A stretch of DNA of 64,000 nt. It comes from Betaproteobacteria bacterium (GTDB lineage: Bacteria > Pseudomonadota > Gammaproteobacteria > Burkholderiales > Casimicrobiaceae). The notes under the pieces were generated by a model, which had not been told where the DNA came from, did not search any database, and saw only the letters and a list, made by a program, of their open reading frames with translations. Shown here piece after piece: positions 54,971-63,796 of this stretch. The DNA lies in NCBI GenBank assembly GCA_029884335.1, contig JAOUIA010000001.1, positions 1-64,000 of the forward strand, given 5' to 3'. Each line of letters opens with the position of its first letter. The stretch's first letter is position 1. Made by a program: the position numbers and the translations under genes.

Positions 54971-55897
54971 TTGCCCGACCTGCCGAACATCCGACCCGCC
55001 ACCGCGGCCCGCGTGCTCGCCGAGGCGATGCCGTACCTGCGCGAGTACCACGGCAAGGTGCTCGTCGTGCGTTTCGGCGGGCGCGCCATGGCGGACGCGT
55101 CGCTCATGAGCGCGTTCGCGCGCGACGTCGCCCTGTTGCGCCTGTCGGGCATGAAGCCCGTCGTCGTCCACGGCGGCGGCTGGCGCATCGACGAGCAGAT
55201 GCGCAAGATGGGGCTCGAGCCGCGGCGCGTGGGCGGCTTCCGCGTCACCGACGCCGAGACGCTGAACGTCGTCGAGATGGCGCTCGACGAGCTGAACCAG
55301 GAGCTGACCGGGCTCATCAACCGCCACGGCGGGCGCGCGATCGGCATCAACGGACAGGACGGGCGCTTCATCCGCGCGAGGCGCATGGCGGGGCCCGACG
55401 GCGCGGACCTCGGCTTCGTCGGCGAGCCGGCGAGCGTCGACGTGGAACTCGTCGACCTGCTGCTGTCGCGCGAGTTCGTGCCCGTGGTGATGCCCATCGG
55501 CGTGGGCGAGGACGGCACCGCGTACCACATCAACTCGGATCTCCTCGCGAGCCGGCTCGCGCGCGAGCTCGGCGCGGAGAAGCTCGTGCTGATGACCAAC
55601 GTCGCGGGCATCGCCGGCGCCGACGGCCGCACGGTGTGGATCCTGCGCGCACGCGAGGCACAGGCGATGCTGCGCGAGGGGCGCGTCGAGCCCGCGATGG
55701 CGCGGCGCGTCGAGGCCGCGCTCGCGGCCGTGCGCGAGGGCGTGCGCTCGGTGCACATCATCGACGGCGGCGTGCCCGACGCGCTGCTGCTCGAGGTGCT
55801 GACGGCGGACGGGGCGGGAACGGCGATCCGCTCCGACGCCACGCCGGACTTCCTCGAGGACAGCCGGGCCTACCTGCTCGCGACCGGCCAGTCCTGA
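54971..55897 (+). CDS. Acetylglutamate kinase-like protein lacking both catalytic lysines
   Basis: 308 aa, TTG start. Overall clearly an ArgB-type amino-acid kinase: MKPVVVHGGG (61-70), GGFRVTDAETLNVVEMAL (88-105), LMTNVAGI (208-214), VHIIDGGVPDALLLEVLTADGAGTAI (261-286). The first catalytic Lys (KYGGN/KLGG in ArgB) is Arg34 (VVRFGG), and the second (GGMIPKV) is Arg246 (AMARRV). HGGGPQI reads HGGGWRI. Asn188/Asp190 and Arg91 are kept. It may be a paralog with another substrate, a regulatory subunit, or an inactive kinase. No arginine genes adjoin. Confidence 0.85.
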   Translation: MPDLPNIRPATAARVLAEAMPYLREYHGKVLVVRFGGRAMADASLMSAFARDVALLRLSGMKPVVVHGGGWRIDEQMRKMGLEPRRVGGFRVTDAETLNVVEMALDELNQELTGLINRHGGRAIGINGQDGRFIRARRMAGPDGADLGFVGEPASVDVELVDLLLSREFVPVVMPIGVGEDGTAYHINSDLLASRLARELGAEKLVLMTNVAGIAGADGRTVWILRAREAQAMLREGRVEPAMARRVEAALAAVREGVRSVHIIDGGVPDALLLEVLTADGAGTAIRSDATPDFLEDSRAYLLATGQS

Positions 55898-55965
55898 GCC
55901 CGCCGAGCGGCGCGGACGCGGCGCGCAGGCTATGATCGCCGCTCGCCCCTCCGCCTTTTGCCTCC

Positions 55966-57003
55966 ATGCGCCTCGTCACGCTTCCCGGCACCGATCTTTC
56001 CGTCTCCGAAGTCTGCCTCGGCACGATGACCTGGGGCGAGCAGAACACCGAAGCCGAGGCCCACGCGCAGCTCGACTGCGCGTTCGAGCACGGCGTGAAC
56101 TTCGTGGACACCGCCGAGATGTACCCGGTGCCGCCGCGGGCGGCGACGCAGGGCCGCACCGAGGAGTACCTCGGAGGCTGGCTCGCGAAGCAGCCGCCCG
56201 GGCGCGCGATCGTCGCGACGAAGGTCGCCGGTCCCGGACGGCGCGACTGGATCCGCAACGGGCGCACCGACCTCACGCGCGACGTCGTGGCCGAAGCCTG
56301 CGACACGAGCCTCGCGCGCCTGCGCATCGAGCGCATCGACCTCTTCCAGATCCACTGGCCGCAGCGCAACGTGCCGATGTTCGGGGCGGTGGCCTTCGAC
56401 CCGACGCTCGAGCGTGCGGGGCCGGCGATCGCGGAGCAGGTCGACGCGATGGGCGCGCTGGTGAAGGCCGGCAAGATCCGCCACTGGGGGTTGTCGAACG
56501 AGACGGCGTGGGGCATCGCCGAGTTCGCCCGCGTCGCGCGCGAGCGGGGCGTTCCGCCGCCGGTGACCGTGCAGAACAGCTGCAGCCTGCTGTGCCGCAC
56601 GCCGGAGCGCGACGTGGCGGAGGCGCTGCATCGCGAGAACATGCGCCTGCTCGCGTTCAGCCCGCTCGCCGGCGGCTTTCTCACCGGCAAGTACCTCGAC
56701 GGGGCCAGGCCGGCCGGCACGCGCTACGTCGCGTTCGACAACTTCGGCATGATGTTCCGCAAGCCGATGGTCCCGGAAGCGACGGCGGCGTTCGCGGAGC
56801 TGGCGCGCAAGCTGGGAATGCCGCTCCTGGACCTTGCGCTCGGCTACGTGCGCAGCCGCTGGTACGTGGCCGCGACCATCGTCGGCGCGACGAGCACCGC
56901 CCAGCTCGCCGACGACATCCGCGCCGCGCAGGTGAGCCTCGCGTCCGAAGCGCTGGAGGCGATCGCGCAGGTGCACCTGCGCTATCCCAATCCCGCGCCG
57001 TAG
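55966..57003 (+). CDS. Aldo/keto reductase, Tas-like
   Basis: 345 aa (beta/alpha)8 barrel. [37 protein letters not shown] (about 18-54) with the catalytic Asp and Tyr, IVATKVAG with the Lys, and [10 protein letters not shown] with the His form the tetrad; the long insert and length fit the Tas/YajO group. NADPH-dependent carbonyl reductase; natural substrate unknown. Confidence 0.92.
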   Translation: MRLVTLPGTDLSVSEVCLGTMTWGEQNTEAEAHAQLDCAFEHGVNFVDTAEMYPVPPRAATQGRTEEYLGGWLAKQPPGRAIVATKVAGPGRRDWIRNGRTDLTRDVVAEACDTSLARLRIERIDLFQIHWPQRNVPMFGAVAFDPTLERAGPAIAEQVDAMGALVKAGKIRHWGLSNETAWGIAEFARVARERGVPPPVTVQNSCSLLCRTPERDVAEALHRENMRLLAFSPLAGGFLTGKYLDGARPAGTRYVAFDNFGMMFRKPMVPEATAAFAELARKLGMPLLDLALGYVRSRWYVAATIVGATSTAQLADDIRAAQVSLASEALEAIAQVHLRYPNPAP

Positions 57004-57065
57004 GCGCGAGGCCGGAGCCGGCGCACTCGCTCGACGGCGCGAACGCGGCGTATCCGACCGCGGGG

Positions 57066-57071
57066 TAGAAT
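57066..57071 (+). promoter_or_regulatory. Putative -10 TAGAAT for serC
   Basis: TAGAAT 29 nt before the serC ATG (57101). The -35 is weak. Similar TA-AAT-type hexamers lie shortly before several other genes here. Confidence 0.35.
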
Positions 57072-57100
57072 CGCCCGGTCCACGACTCACGCCCCACGCG

Positions 57101-58180
57101 ATGCGCGCCTACAACTTCAGCGCCGGCCCCGCCGTGCTCCCCGAATCCGTGCTGCGCCAGGCGGCCGCGGAGATGCTCGACTGGCACGGCAGCGGCATGT
57201 CGGTGATGGAGATGAGCCACCGCGGGCCGGAGTTCGTCGCCATCCATGCGAAGGCGGAGGCCGACCTGCGGACGCTGCTCGCGATCCCGGCGAACTACCG
57301 GGTGCTCTTCCTGCAGGGCGGGGCGATCGGCGAGAACGCGATCGTGCCGATGAACCTGGCGCGGGGGTTCGCGACGGCCTCCTACGTCAACACCGGCGAG
57401 TGGTCGAAGAAGTCGATCAAGGAAGCGGGCAAGTACCTGAAGGTCGCCGTTGCGGCGAGCGCCGAGGACCGCAGCTTCAGCTACGTGCCGCCGCAGTCGG
57501 CGTGGCGCGTCGCGCCGGGCTCCGCTTACGTCCACGTCTGCACGAACGAGACGATCGGCGGCGTCGAGTACCACTGGACGCCGGACACCGGCGACGTCCC
57601 GCTGGTCGCCGACATGTCCTCGCACATCCTGTCGCGCGCGGTCGACGTGGCGAAGTACGGCGTCATCTACGGCGGCGCGCAGAAGAACATCGGCCCCGCC
57701 GGCCTCACCATCGTGATCGTCCGCGACGACCTGCTCGACCGCGCGCTGCCGATCTGCCCGTCCGCCTTCCACTGGCAGGAGCAGGCGGCGGCCGACTCGA
57801 TGCTGAACACGCCTCCCACCTACGCGATCTACGTCGCGGGCCTCGTGTTCGAGTGGCTGCTCGCGCAGGGCGGCGTGGCGGCGATCGAGCGGCGCAACGT
57901 CGCCAAGGCGAAGCTCCTGTACGACTACCTCGACGCGTCGGCGTTCTACCGGAACCCCGTGGCCCCGGCCGACCGCTCGCGGATGAACGTCCCGTTCCGC
58001 CTGCGCGACGAGTCGCTCGACGGCGCGTTCCTGAAGGGCGCGGAGGAGCGCGGCATGCTGCAGCTCAAGGGCCACCGGTCGGTGGGCGGCATGCGCGCGT
58101 CGATCTACAACGCGATGCCCGTCGAGGGCGTGCAGGCGCTGGTCGACTACATGCGCGAGTTCGAGCGCCGGCACGGGTGA
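57101..58180 (+). CDS. serC: Phosphoserine aminotransferase
   Basis: 359 aa. [18 protein letters not shown] (about 4-21), [28 protein letters not shown] and the PLP lysine in [16 protein letters not shown] (about 189-204). Second step of serine synthesis and also used in pyridoxal phosphate synthesis. serA follows 7 nt later. Confidence 0.96.
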   Translation: MRAYNFSAGPAVLPESVLRQAAAEMLDWHGSGMSVMEMSHRGPEFVAIHAKAEADLRTLLAIPANYRVLFLQGGAIGENAIVPMNLARGFATASYVNTGEWSKKSIKEAGKYLKVAVAASAEDRSFSYVPPQSAWRVAPGSAYVHVCTNETIGGVEYHWTPDTGDVPLVADMSSHILSRAVDVAKYGVIYGGAQKNIGPAGLTIVIVRDDLLDRALPICPSAFHWQEQAAADSMLNTPPTYAIYVAGLVFEWLLAQGGVAAIERRNVAKAKLLYDYLDASAFYRNPVAPADRSRMNVPFRLRDESLDGAFLKGAEERGMLQLKGHRSVGGMRASIYNAMPVEGVQALVDYMREFERRHG

Positions 58181-58187
58181 GGGCGGC

Positions 58188-59402
58188 GTGCGCTACCGGA
58201 TCCTCACGCTGAACCAGATCTCCGCGCAGGGCCTGGCGCGCTTTCCCGCCGAGCGCTACGACGTGGGCCCTGCGGTGGACGCGCCCGACGCGATCGTCGT
58301 GCGCTCGCACGACATGCACGCGACGGCGATCCCCGCGACGGTCAAGGCGATCGGCCGCGCGGGGGCGGGCACCAACAACATCCCTGTCGCGGCGCTGAGC
58401 CGGCGCGGCGTGCCCGTGTTCAATGCGCCGGGCGCCAACGCGAACGCGGTCAAGGAGCTGGTGCTGACCGCGCTGCTGATGGCCGCGCGCAACGTGGTTC
58501 CCGCGCTGCGCTTCGTCGCCGCGCTCGACCGCGGAGCGAGCGACCTCGAGGAGCGCGTCGAGGCGGGCAAGAAGCAGTTCGCCGGCGTCGAGCTGCCCGG
58601 CCGCACGCTCGGCATCGTCGGCCTGGGGGCCATCGGCAGCCTGGTCGCCGACACCGCGATCAAGCTCGGCATGCGCGTGGTCGGCTTCGACCCCGAGATC
58701 ACCGTCGACGCCGCGTGGCGGCTGCCCTCGGCGGTGCGGCGCGCGCACTCGATCGACGAGCTCATGCGCGCCTGCGACTACGTCACGCTGCACGTGCCGC
58801 TGCTGACGGTCACCCGGCACCTGGTCGACGCGAGCCGCCTGGCGGCGGCGAAGCCGGGCGCTGTGCTGCTCAACTTCGCGCGCGAGGGCGTGGTCGACGA
58901 GCAGGCGGTGGTCGCCGCGCTCGACGGCGGCCGGCTCGCCGCCTACCTGTGCGACTTCCCGACCGCCGCGCTGATCGGCCACCCGAAGGTCGTGGCGCTC
59001 CCGCACCTCGGCGCGTCCACCGCCGAGGCGGAGGAGAACTGCGCGATCATGGTCGTCGACGAGGTGCGCGACTACCTCGAGCACGGCACCATTCGCCACG
59101 CGGTCAACTTCCCCGCCGTGGCCATGGACCGCGAGTCGCCGTGGCGCGTCGCCATCGCCAACGCGAACGTGCCGAACATGCTGGGGCAGATCAGTTCGAC
59201 GATGGCCCACGCCGGTCTCAACATCCACAACATGGTCAACAAGTCGCGCGGCGAGATGGCCTACACGCTGGTCGACGTCGACAGCCCGGTAGAGACGCCG
59301 GTGATCCGGGCGATCGCCGCCATCGACGGCGTGCTTTCGGTGCGCTCGATCCCCGCCGAGACCATCGCGCGCGAGACCTACGCCGGCGCAGCGTCGGGCT
59401 AG
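58188..59402 (+). CDS. serA: D-3-phosphoglycerate dehydrogenase
   Basis: 404 aa from a GTG start. NAD-binding GIVGLGAIGSLVADTA (about 142-157), VDEQAVVAALDGGRL, and catalytic HLGAST (about 271-276). A C-terminal ACT domain (about 325-395) suggests serine feedback. First step of serine synthesis; operon with serC. The N terminus is short, as in the SerA group with only one ACT domain. Confidence 0.94.
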   Translation: MRYRILTLNQISAQGLARFPAERYDVGPAVDAPDAIVVRSHDMHATAIPATVKAIGRAGAGTNNIPVAALSRRGVPVFNAPGANANAVKELVLTALLMAARNVVPALRFVAALDRGASDLEERVEAGKKQFAGVELPGRTLGIVGLGAIGSLVADTAIKLGMRVVGFDPEITVDAAWRLPSAVRRAHSIDELMRACDYVTLHVPLLTVTRHLVDASRLAAAKPGAVLLNFAREGVVDEQAVVAALDGGRLAAYLCDFPTAALIGHPKVVALPHLGASTAEAEENCAIMVVDEVRDYLEHGTIRHAVNFPAVAMDRESPWRVAIANANVPNMLGQISSTMAHAGLNIHNMVNKSRGEMAYTLVDVDSPVETPVIRAIAAIDGVLSVRSIPAETIARETYAGAASG

Positions 59403-59406
59403 CAGC

Positions 59407-59835
59407 TCAGCGCCGGTCGCGGCGCGCGGCGGCGACGCGCTCGAGCGTGAGCGCGGCGATCGACGCGGACAGCGCGGCGATCGTCGTCGCATCGCGCGCC
59501 AGCAGCTCGAGCAGGCGCTCGAAGAGCTGCGGATTCGTCTGCTGGATCGCGCGCGCAACGTCCGCGACCTGCGCGGCCGTCGCACGCGCCGCGTCCTCCA
59601 GCGTGACCGGCACCAGCGGGAGCCGGTTGTTCGTCACGTACTTGGCGAACGCGCCGCCGGCGGCCGCGGCCAGCGCGGAGGGGCCGAGCGGCGCGAGCAG
59701 GCGCCCCAGCAGACGCGCGCGCGCGCCCACGTCGAGGCGGACGAAAGCGTTCGCGACGATGGCGGGAAGCGAGGGCTTGTCGTCGCCGCGGGGGTCGGCG
59801 GGCGGGACGCGGGGCGGATGCTCGTCGCGATGCAC
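59407..59835 (-). CDS. Hypothetical protein
   Basis: 142 aa from a GTG at 59835. Mostly helical, Ala/Arg/Leu-rich (for example ARARLLGRLLAPLGPSALAAAAGGAFAKYV); no signal peptide, no family recognised. Convergent with serA. Confidence 0.55.
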   Translation of the reverse strand: MHRDEHPPRVPPADPRGDDKPSLPAIVANAFVRLDVGARARLLGRLLAPLGPSALAAAAGGAFAKYVTNNRLPLVPVTLEDAARATAAQVADVARAIQQTNPQLFERLLELLARDATTIAALSASIAALTLERVAAARRDRR

Positions 59836-59909
59836 AATTATGACAATAGCATACAGGCGCTCCGCTGCGCAGTGCGCGCCACGGCCGCGCCTTGGAACAT
59901 AATGGACAG

Positions 59910-60671
59910 GTGCCGCGCACCCGCAGTTCCGTCGCAATCCTGCTTTCCGCGCTCGCCGTGCTGCTCGGCGGCCCGCTGGCGACGCTCGCGTTCGGCCCGG
60001 TGTCGGTCCGCGGCGACTGGGCCAGCGCGACTCACCGCAGCGCCGGCCTCGCGCCGGACCCGGCGGAGCACCGCGGGGCGATCGTGCAGGTGTACGCGGC
60101 GCGCACGTTCGGCTGGCGCGGCGCGTTCGCCGTCCACACCTGGCTCGCGGCGAAACCGGCGGGCGCGCCGGCCTACACGCGCTACGAGGTGATCGGCTGG
60201 CGCGCGCGTCTCGGCGGCTCGGGCCTGACGGTGCATTCGGGACGCGCGCCCGACGCCGAGTGGTACGGCGCCGCGCCGCAACTGCTGCGCGACCTGCGCG
60301 GTGAGCAGGCGGAGGCGGTCATCGCGCGGCTCGACGCCGTCGCCGCCGCGTATCCGTTCGAAAGCTACCGCGCGTGGCCGGGTCCGAACAGCAACACGTT
60401 CGTCGCGTTCGTCGCCCGCGAGATCCCGCAGCTGCGCGTCGCGCTGCCGCCGCACGCGGTCGGCAAGGACTTCCTGCCGCACGGCCGCGTCGTCGCGCGG
60501 ACGCCGAGCGGCACCGGCTGGCAGGCCTCGCTCGGCGGCCTGCTGGGGCTTGCGGTCGCGCTCGACGAAGGGCTCGAGGTGAACCTGCTCGGGCTCGTCA
60601 CCGGCGTCGACGTCGCACCGCCGGCGCTCAAGCTGCCGGGGGTGGGGCGGTTGCCGGCGTCGCGCATCTAG
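59910..60671 (+). CDS. DUF3750 domain protein
   Basis: 253 aa from a GTG; a TTG six codons upstream is an alternative. N-terminal signal or anchor (about 8-30), then VQVYAARTFGWRGAFAVHTWLAAKPAG, YEVIGWR and the highly conserved YRAWPGPNSNTFVAFVAREIP (about 150-170), typical of DUF3750. Likely periplasmic; function unknown. Confidence 0.85.
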   Translation: MPRTRSSVAILLSALAVLLGGPLATLAFGPVSVRGDWASATHRSAGLAPDPAEHRGAIVQVYAARTFGWRGAFAVHTWLAAKPAGAPAYTRYEVIGWRARLGGSGLTVHSGRAPDAEWYGAAPQLLRDLRGEQAEAVIARLDAVAAAYPFESYRAWPGPNSNTFVAFVAREIPQLRVALPPHAVGKDFLPHGRVVARTPSGTGWQASLGGLLGLAVALDEGLEVNLLGLVTGVDVAPPALKLPGVGRLPASRI

Positions 60672-60828
60672 GGAATCCCTGCGCAACATCACGGCGCGCG
60701 CAACCTCGCAGGCGGGACCATCCGCAAAGCGCCTCGTGCAGTTCGCCAGGCTGTCCTTCGGGACGCGCATGCGCGGGTTGCGCAGAGCTTCCCTGGGAAC
60801 CAGTTGCCGCGCGTCGACTATACTCGCG

Positions 60829-60834
60829 CCGCGC
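60829..60834 (+). promoter_or_regulatory. Putative -10 TATACT
   Basis: TATACT 29 nt before the ATG at 60863. The -35 is not evident. The rest of this 191-bp gap holds an imperfect inverted repeat but no gene. Confidence 0.35.
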
Positions 60835-60862
60835 CGGCTTCCCCGGCAGCACGGAGCCGGGC

Positions 60863-61438
60863 ATGAAGTGGAAGATGGCGGAGAACTCGCTGTTCGCGGT
60901 GCTGCTGCGCTCGCCGTGGTGGGTGAGCGCGGCGATCGCGGCGGCGGTGGGCGGCATCGCCTACGCGCTGCTTCCCGCCGACTATCGCATCGCGGGCTCG
61001 TTCGGCGCGCTGCCGTTCGTCGCCATCGCCGCGTGGACCGCGTGGAAACGTTTGCAGGCACCCTCGAGCGCCCGCGTGGGGCGCACGCTGGACGCGGTGC
61101 GCGCGATGTCCTGGCCCGAGTTCGCCGCCGCGCTCGAGGCCGCGTGGCAGCGCGAGGGCTATGCGGTCACGCGCACGCAGGGCGCCGCGGACTTCGAGCT
61201 CGCGAAGGAGTCGCGCGTCACGCTGGTCGCGGCCAAGCGCTGGAAGGCCGTGCGCACCGGCATCGAGCCGCTGCGCGAGCTCGCGAAGGCGCTCGACGCG
61301 CGGGACACGGGCGCCGCGGCCTGGGTCAGCGCCGGGGAGCTCACCGACCAGGCGCGCGCGTTCGCGGCGAGCCGCGGCATCCGCATCGTCGGCGGCGCCG
61401 AGCTCGCCCGCATGCTGCCCGACGCGGGCCGGCGCTGA
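60863..61438 (+). CDS. Membrane-anchored Mrr-like restriction endonuclease-fold protein
   Basis: 191 aa. Two N-terminal membrane helices (about 15-60), then an Mrr_cat-type fold (about 80-190): MSWPEFAAALEAAWQREGYAV, GAADFEL with the Asp, and VTLVAAKRWKAVRTGIEPLRELAKAL. The usual (Q/E)xK of the nuclease motif is AAK here, losing the acidic or Gln residue, so cleavage activity is doubtful. Not in a restriction system. Confidence 0.75.
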   Translation: MKWKMAENSLFAVLLRSPWWVSAAIAAAVGGIAYALLPADYRIAGSFGALPFVAIAAWTAWKRLQAPSSARVGRTLDAVRAMSWPEFAAALEAAWQREGYAVTRTQGAADFELAKESRVTLVAAKRWKAVRTGIEPLRELAKALDARDTGAAAWVSAGELTDQARAFAASRGIRIVGGAELARMLPDAGRR

Positions 61439-61465
61439 CGTCCGCGCGCGCGGCGCGTTCGGGAG

Positions 61466-61957
61466 CTACTTCCCGAGCGCCTTGCGCGACTTGTCGAGCA
61501 TCATGTCGAACTTCTGCAGGACGTCGGCGACGTGCTTCGGCGCGTCGGCGGGCTTCACCTCGATCTCGGAGATTCCCGCGGACGAGCACCAGACGCGCGC
61601 GCCGGCGGTGACGGTCGTCTTCGTCGCCCGCCCGCCCTGCAGGTCCTCGAGGTAGACGTAGCAGCGCGCGAACGGCGCCGGCTTGTCCCAGCTGTCGATC
61701 GTCGCCTTTTCGCTCTTGCGGAAGCCCTTCTTCTCGAGCGCGGCGAGCACGTCGATGAAGCGGTGGAACGCGCGGTCGTCGTACTTGGGGTCGTTCCGCC
61801 AGAAGTTCGTGGAGACGAGCACCTTGTGCCCGGCGCCGTCCATCATGTAGACGTACGGGTTGACGGCGCGGTTCACCGACTCGGGATCGGGCAGCGGCTG
61901 CGCGACTGCCGCGCCGGCGGCGAGCGCGAGGGCGGCGAGGATGGCGGTGCGGTGCAT
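61466..61957 (-). CDS. Hypothetical exported protein
   Basis: 163 aa. Signal peptide 1-19 (LAAGAAVAQ). The mature part has SVNRAVNPYVYMMDGAGHKVLVST and ends in a Lys-rich helix; two Cys. Family not recognised. Convergent with the Mrr-like gene. Confidence 0.65.
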   Translation of the reverse strand: MHRTAILAALALAAGAAVAQPLPDPESVNRAVNPYVYMMDGAGHKVLVSTNFWRNDPKYDDRAFHRFIDVLAALEKKGFRKSEKATIDSWDKPAPFARCYVYLEDLQGGRATKTTVTAGARVWCSSAGISEIEVKPADAPKHVADVLQKFDMMLDKSRKALGK

Positions 61958-62210
61958 GGTGCTTCTCCTGTTGGGGGAAGGGCATCCTAGCGAAAGTTCG
62001 CGCAGCCGGGTAGCGGCCGGGCTGTCCTCGGTTGCCGGGATCGCGCCAGGGACGGCAGTGACCACGGCGCGGGGAAGACGATTGCGCTGCAACAATCGGT
62101 AACGATCCCGCGGCCGTCCCCCGCGGCTGCCGTGTAAACGCCGGCGACGAGGCGCGCGTTGCTATGCTTGCGAGACCGCCCCCGGCGGCCGGCCGTTCGA
62201 CGGAGACCCC

Positions 62211-62993
62211 ATGCCGATCAAGCACATCCTCGCCGCCCTCGGCTTGCTGCTGGCCACGCCGGCCACCCATGCCCAGGTCACGTTCTATTCGCAGGAGGGC
62301 TTCACGGGCCGCGTCTACGTCGTCGGCGGCGCCGTTCCGGATTTCTCGGGCACGGGTTTCAACGACCGCGCCTCGTCGGTGATCGTCGACAGGGGGCGCT
62401 GGGAATTGTGCGAGCACGCCGGCTACCAGGGACGCTGCGTGCTGCTGCAGCGCGGCCAGTACCCGTCGCTGGCATCGATGGGAATCAACAACCAGGTCTC
62501 GTCGGTGCGCCCGGCACAAGCGCGGCCACCGCAGGCCTACGTGCCGCCGCCCCCGCCGGGGCCGCCGGCGTACTCGTACTACCAGCGCCACGGCGAGCGG
62601 CTCTACCAGGCCGATGTGGTCGCCGTGCGCGTGGTCATGGGCCCGCCCGAGCAGCGCTGCTGGGTCGAGCGCGAGCGGCTCGGCCAGTACGGGCCGAACG
62701 TGCCCGGCGCGATCCTCGGCGGCGTCATCGGCGGCGTGCTGGGCCACCAGATCGGCGGCGGCAGCGGGCGCGACGTCGCGACGGCGATCGGCGCCATCGG
62801 CGGCGCCGCGGTCGGTGCGAACACGCGCGGGCCGTCGTACGACGTGCAGCGCTGCGCGGCGGTGCCCGGGACGGGGCAGCCATCCTACTGGGACGTCACC
62901 TACCTGTTCCGCGGGCGCGAGTACCGCGCGCAGCTTGCTTTCGACCCCGGCCCGACGATCACCGTGAACGGGCGCGGCGAGCCGCGCGTGTAG
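62211..62993 (+). CDS. Exported protein: beta/gamma-crystallin domain plus glycine zipper
   Basis: 260 aa. Signal peptide 1-22. Residues about 23-100 form a beta/gamma-crystallin domain (VTFYSQEGFTGRVYVVGG, WELCEHAGYQGRCVLLQRGQYPSL), followed by a Pro-rich linker (about 103-125). The segment about 160-205 is a glycine-zipper 2TM (VPGAILGGVIGGVLGHQIGGGSG, AIGAIGGAAVGA), as in outer-membrane SlyB-like proteins. Probably an envelope calcium-binding or stress protein. TATGCT at 62163-62168 is a candidate -10. The gap before it (61958-62210) holds nothing else. Confidence 0.85.
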   Translation: MPIKHILAALGLLLATPATHAQVTFYSQEGFTGRVYVVGGAVPDFSGTGFNDRASSVIVDRGRWELCEHAGYQGRCVLLQRGQYPSLASMGINNQVSSVRPAQARPPQAYVPPPPPGPPAYSYYQRHGERLYQADVVAVRVVMGPPEQRCWVERERLGQYGPNVPGAILGGVIGGVLGHQIGGGSGRDVATAIGAIGGAAVGANTRGPSYDVQRCAAVPGTGQPSYWDVTYLFRGREYRAQLAFDPGPTITVNGRGEPRV

Positions 62994-63001
62994 CAGATCG
63001 A

Positions 63002-63059
63002 TGCAAAAGGCGTTCGGGAGCGCGGTGGATGCCGCGACGCCGGCGCAGCGCCTTTTGCA
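63002..63059. terminator. Hairpin between convergent genes
   Basis: TGCAAAAGGCG (63002-63012) and CGCCTTTTGCA (63049-63059) are a perfect 11-bp inverted repeat with a 36-nt loop, a few bases after the crystallin-gene stop. Possible bidirectional terminator, though the loop is long. The remaining 160 bp to 63220 hold nothing recognised. Confidence 0.5.
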
Positions 63060-63220
63060 GCGAGCCAGGAATCACGCGAGCGCCCTCGGGGCGGCCCGTC
63101 GGGCGCTCGCCGGCAACGGCACGAAGCAACGCGCGCCGTGCCCGCGTTGGTGTTCCAGTTGTCCTTCCACATCATGCGGTTGGTCGTCGGGCGCCATTGG
63201 CCGCCGGGCCGCGCCGGCCG

Positions 63221-63682
63221 TCACTTTCGCGTTCTCGCGCCGCCGCTTGCAGCCAGCTGCTCGAGCCGGCGCGCGGCCTCGCGCTTGCCGAGGCCGCGCA
63301 GCGTCGCCAGCCGCGCGAGCTGCGCCTTGCCCGGACGCGCGTTCTCGCGCTCCCAGTTGTAGATGGTCTGGGCGCTCACGCTGGCGAGCTTGCCGAAGTC
63401 CGACGCCGACAGCCCGAGCCGGCTGCGCTGCGACCGCAGGCCCTTGGCGACGAAGCGCACGCGATGGCCCGCAGGCTGGTCGGAGCTCGCTTCGCCGTTG
63501 ACGCGCGCGCGGCGCGCGAGGCCGGCGAGCTGGCGCTGCTGCACGGCCAGCAGCCGCCGCAGCGCAGCGACGTGCTTGCGCTGCTGCGCGCTCGCCTTCT
63601 TGAGCGCGTCGACTTCGGCGCGCAGGCTGCGACGCGCGACGCGCGCGATTTCCTCCCTCAACGTGCTGGCGAGATTGGGCAC
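63221..63682 (-). CDS. XRE-family DNA-binding protein with N-terminal coiled coil
   Basis: 153 aa from a GTG at 63682 preceded by GAGGAGGT. The N-terminal half (about 1-60) is a Lys/Arg/Ala-rich coiled coil (AEVDALKKASAQQRKHVAALRRLLAVQQRQL). The C-terminal half is a Cro/C1-type HTH (about 82-125: RSQRSRLGLSASDFGKLASVSAQTIYNWERENARP) followed by LARLATLRGLGKREAARRLEQL. Target unknown. Confidence 0.85.
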   Translation of the reverse strand: MPNLASTLREEIARVARRSLRAEVDALKKASAQQRKHVAALRRLLAVQQRQLAGLARRARVNGEASSDQPAGHRVRFVAKGLRSQRSRLGLSASDFGKLASVSAQTIYNWERENARPGKAQLARLATLRGLGKREAARRLEQLAASGGARTRK

Positions 63683-63796
63683 TGCCACCTCCTCGTGGGC
63701 GATGGGACGCAGTGTAGCGCGAACAGCGGCAGCCCATGGTTCGCCACGCTGCGCAATTGGGACTATGCTGCGCACTTTCCCCGGAAGAGGAACGCC

